DNA of 64,000 bases from Gemmatimonadota bacterium (GTDB lineage Bacteria; Gemmatimonadota; Gemmatimonadetes; Palauibacterales; KS3-K002), in assembly GCA_020344215.1 (NCBI GenBank), contig CP070815.1, positions 4,014,220 to 4,078,219 on the forward strand, given 5' to 3'. The notes beneath the pieces were generated by a model. That model was not told the DNA's origin. It saw only the letters and a program-made list of their open reading frames with translations, and did not search any database. The first letter of the stretch is position 1, and each line of letters starts with the position of its first letter. Positions 62,884 through 64,000 of the stretch are shown piece by piece. A program made the position numbers and the translations under genes.

Positions 62884-64000
62884 CTAGCCTTCGAGACTAT
62901 CGAACCACGCATCGATCTTGTCGTCGGACGAATCCTGGCCCGCGGCTCCATCCGCCGCGGGATCGACGGCCGGCAGCTCCTCCAACAGCTGGCGGGCGCG
63001 AGTCAGCATCGGCTGCGCACCGAGTTGCTCGAACAGCTCGACCGCACGCTGGGCTGCCACGTGTGCCTCCGCCGGCTTGGCCCGAGCCAGGACCTGCGCT
63101 TGGTGGTACTGAAGGAATCCCTCGCCATAGGGATCCGTGTCGGTCGTCTCGCCGATTCCCTGCTGCGCGACCATGCCGGCCAGCCACGCATCGCTGTCGA
63201 GGTCGATGACTCGGATGCGCACGGCATCGCCCTCGCCACGCCGCTCGAACCAGCCCTCTTTGCCCTGGTAGAGTTGCTCGAGGCGCGCTGCTTCCTGCCA
63301 GGCCTGCAGCTCGTCGCCCAGCTCAAGGTACGACAGTGCACGGATGGCCGTGGTCTGGAAGTCGGTCTTCCAGGCGCCGCTCGGCGGCAACACCTTGCGG
63401 ACGTCCTCCGTCGTTTCCAATACCGCGTGATACTCGCCGCGCTCGAACTGGAGACGGGCGATGCCGGTCTTGCAGCGAAGAGCGAGCGAGCTGTCATCGA
63501 GCTCCTCGGCGAGCTGCAATCCGGAATTGAACAGGTGCTGCGCCCGGTCGAACTCGCCCCGCAGAGTCAACAACTCGGCGATGTTCGCCTGCATGGCGAT
63601 CTTCTGGTCGGCCACACCTGCGACCTCCATGCTCTCCAGCGCCGATTGCCAGTGGTGCAATGCACCGTCCCACTCGCCGGCCCGGAAGTTGGCCAGTCCG
63701 AGGAGATCGTGACAAACGGCCACGCCGCCCAACTCGTCCACCTGGCCGAATACCTCAAGCGCGCGCTGCGCCAGCTTGCGGCCGTCCTCCGGACTCCCCC
63801 ACGAGACGTGCACGCGGGCGAGCCGATAGGCGGCCTGGGCCACCGTCTCGGCGGCGCCGCTCTGCTCTGCGACGTAGAGCGCCTCTTCGGCCATGAGCAG
63901 TGCCTCTTCGGCCCGGCCGATCCGCTCGGCTACCACACACGACAGGTCGAGGGCCATGACCAGCTCCTCGCTCATCTCTTCGCTGCGCGCCCGGTCGACC
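62884..64000 (-). CDS. TPR protein, 5' end outside window
   Basis: The frame stays open to the window edge, so at least 371 residues are visible and the N-terminus is missing. It contains many TPR-like units (LLMAEEALYVAEQSGAAETVAQAAYRLARVH, AMQANIAELLTLRGEFDRAQHLFNSGLQLAEEL, RCKTGIARLQFERGEYHAVLETTE). The C-terminus is acidic (DSSDDKIDAWFDSLEG). It resembles the TPR regions of large signalling or kinase-associated proteins; what lies upstream decides its role. Confidence 0.8.
   Translation of the reverse strand, partial: VDRARSEEMSEELVMALDLSCVVAERIGRAEEALLMAEEALYVAEQSGAAETVAQAAYRLARVHVSWGSPEDGRKLAQRALEVFGQVDELGGVAVCHDLLGLANFRAGEWDGALHHWQSALESMEVAGVADQKIAMQANIAELLTLRGEFDRAQHLFNSGLQLAEELDDSSLALRCKTGIARLQFERGEYHAVLETTEDVRKVLPPSGAWKTDFQTTAIRALSYLELGDELQAWQEAARLEQLYQGKEGWFERRGEGDAVRIRVIDLDSDAWLAGMVAQQGIGETTDTDPYGEGFLQYHQAQVLARAKPAEAHVAAQRAVELFEQLGAQPMLTRARQLLEELPAVDPAADGAAGQDSSDDKIDAWFDSLEG

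Overview
The window is a high-GC bacterial chromosome segment, most probably from a Gram-negative, diderm organism. It carries Tol-Pal genes, an LptD-like outer-membrane protein, Lnt, LolA and a TatC translocase. The gene repertoire and the style of long minus-strand housekeeping runs fit Gemmatimonadota or a close relative, but this placement is inferred from general resemblance and not from a marker comparison. Nearly all genes lie on the minus strand; only a partial RraA-like gene, an AAA-type ATPase (4905-6083) and ppiD (36381-38192) are on the plus strand. I see no tRNA, rRNA, CRISPR array or intact mobile element.

Left end, 1-7957: an accessory-looking stretch. It holds a partial RraA-like gene, a truncated cystathionine beta-synthase/cysteine synthase, a MarR-GNAT fusion regulator with a good promoter, an arsenic resistance operon (arsR-acr3-arsC, the last fused to a thioredoxin-like domain) with a clear palindromic operator, a DUF4143-type ATPase, a predicted outer-membrane protein broken by two frameshifts, and the last ~30 codons of a P-type metal ATPase. 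Several genes here are dead or damaged.

Middle, 7958-34033: dense housekeeping operons. In transcription order from the right: pepQ, efp, accB, accC, comB, ftsK, lolA, rimO, hemL, ispG, a Gfo/Idh/MocA oxidoreductase and lnt, ending in an octamer-repeat cluster and an intrinsic terminator. Then rpmE, prfA, prmC, a CDP-alcohol phosphatidyltransferase, inositol-3-phosphate synthase, tmk, a ctpA-type protease, a TauE-type exporter, a TIGR04282-type glycosyltransferase, an EamA transporter, asparaginase, a carboxymuconolactone-decarboxylase-like protein and obg. Many pairs overlap by 4 bases (ATGA/GTGA), implying translational coupling. Where aroQ normally sits in the aroQ-pepQ-efp-accB-accC order, only an N-terminal relic with a stop codon remains (34065-34184).

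Right half, 34181-64000: two large TPR proteins with acidic linkers flank ppiD, a small membrane protein and a polyprenyl synthase. The histidine degradation genes hutU-hutI follow. Then comes an envelope block (tolQ, tolR, a TonB-like TolA substitute, tolB, pal, cpoB, then nrdR, tatC, lptD), preceded by hemA with a CcsA/HemX-like gene and a sugar-nucleotide epimerase. At the far right lie ssb (with a perfect consensus sigma-70 promoter), a LysM protein, rimI-tsaB-tsaE-uvrB and a TPR protein cut by the window edge.

I did not find a convincing new multi-gene system. The most informative oddities are the gene relics (aroQ, P-type ATPase, beta-synthase), the octamer repeat cluster at the end of lnt, the MarR-GNAT operator layout, and the inositol-lipid gene pair.
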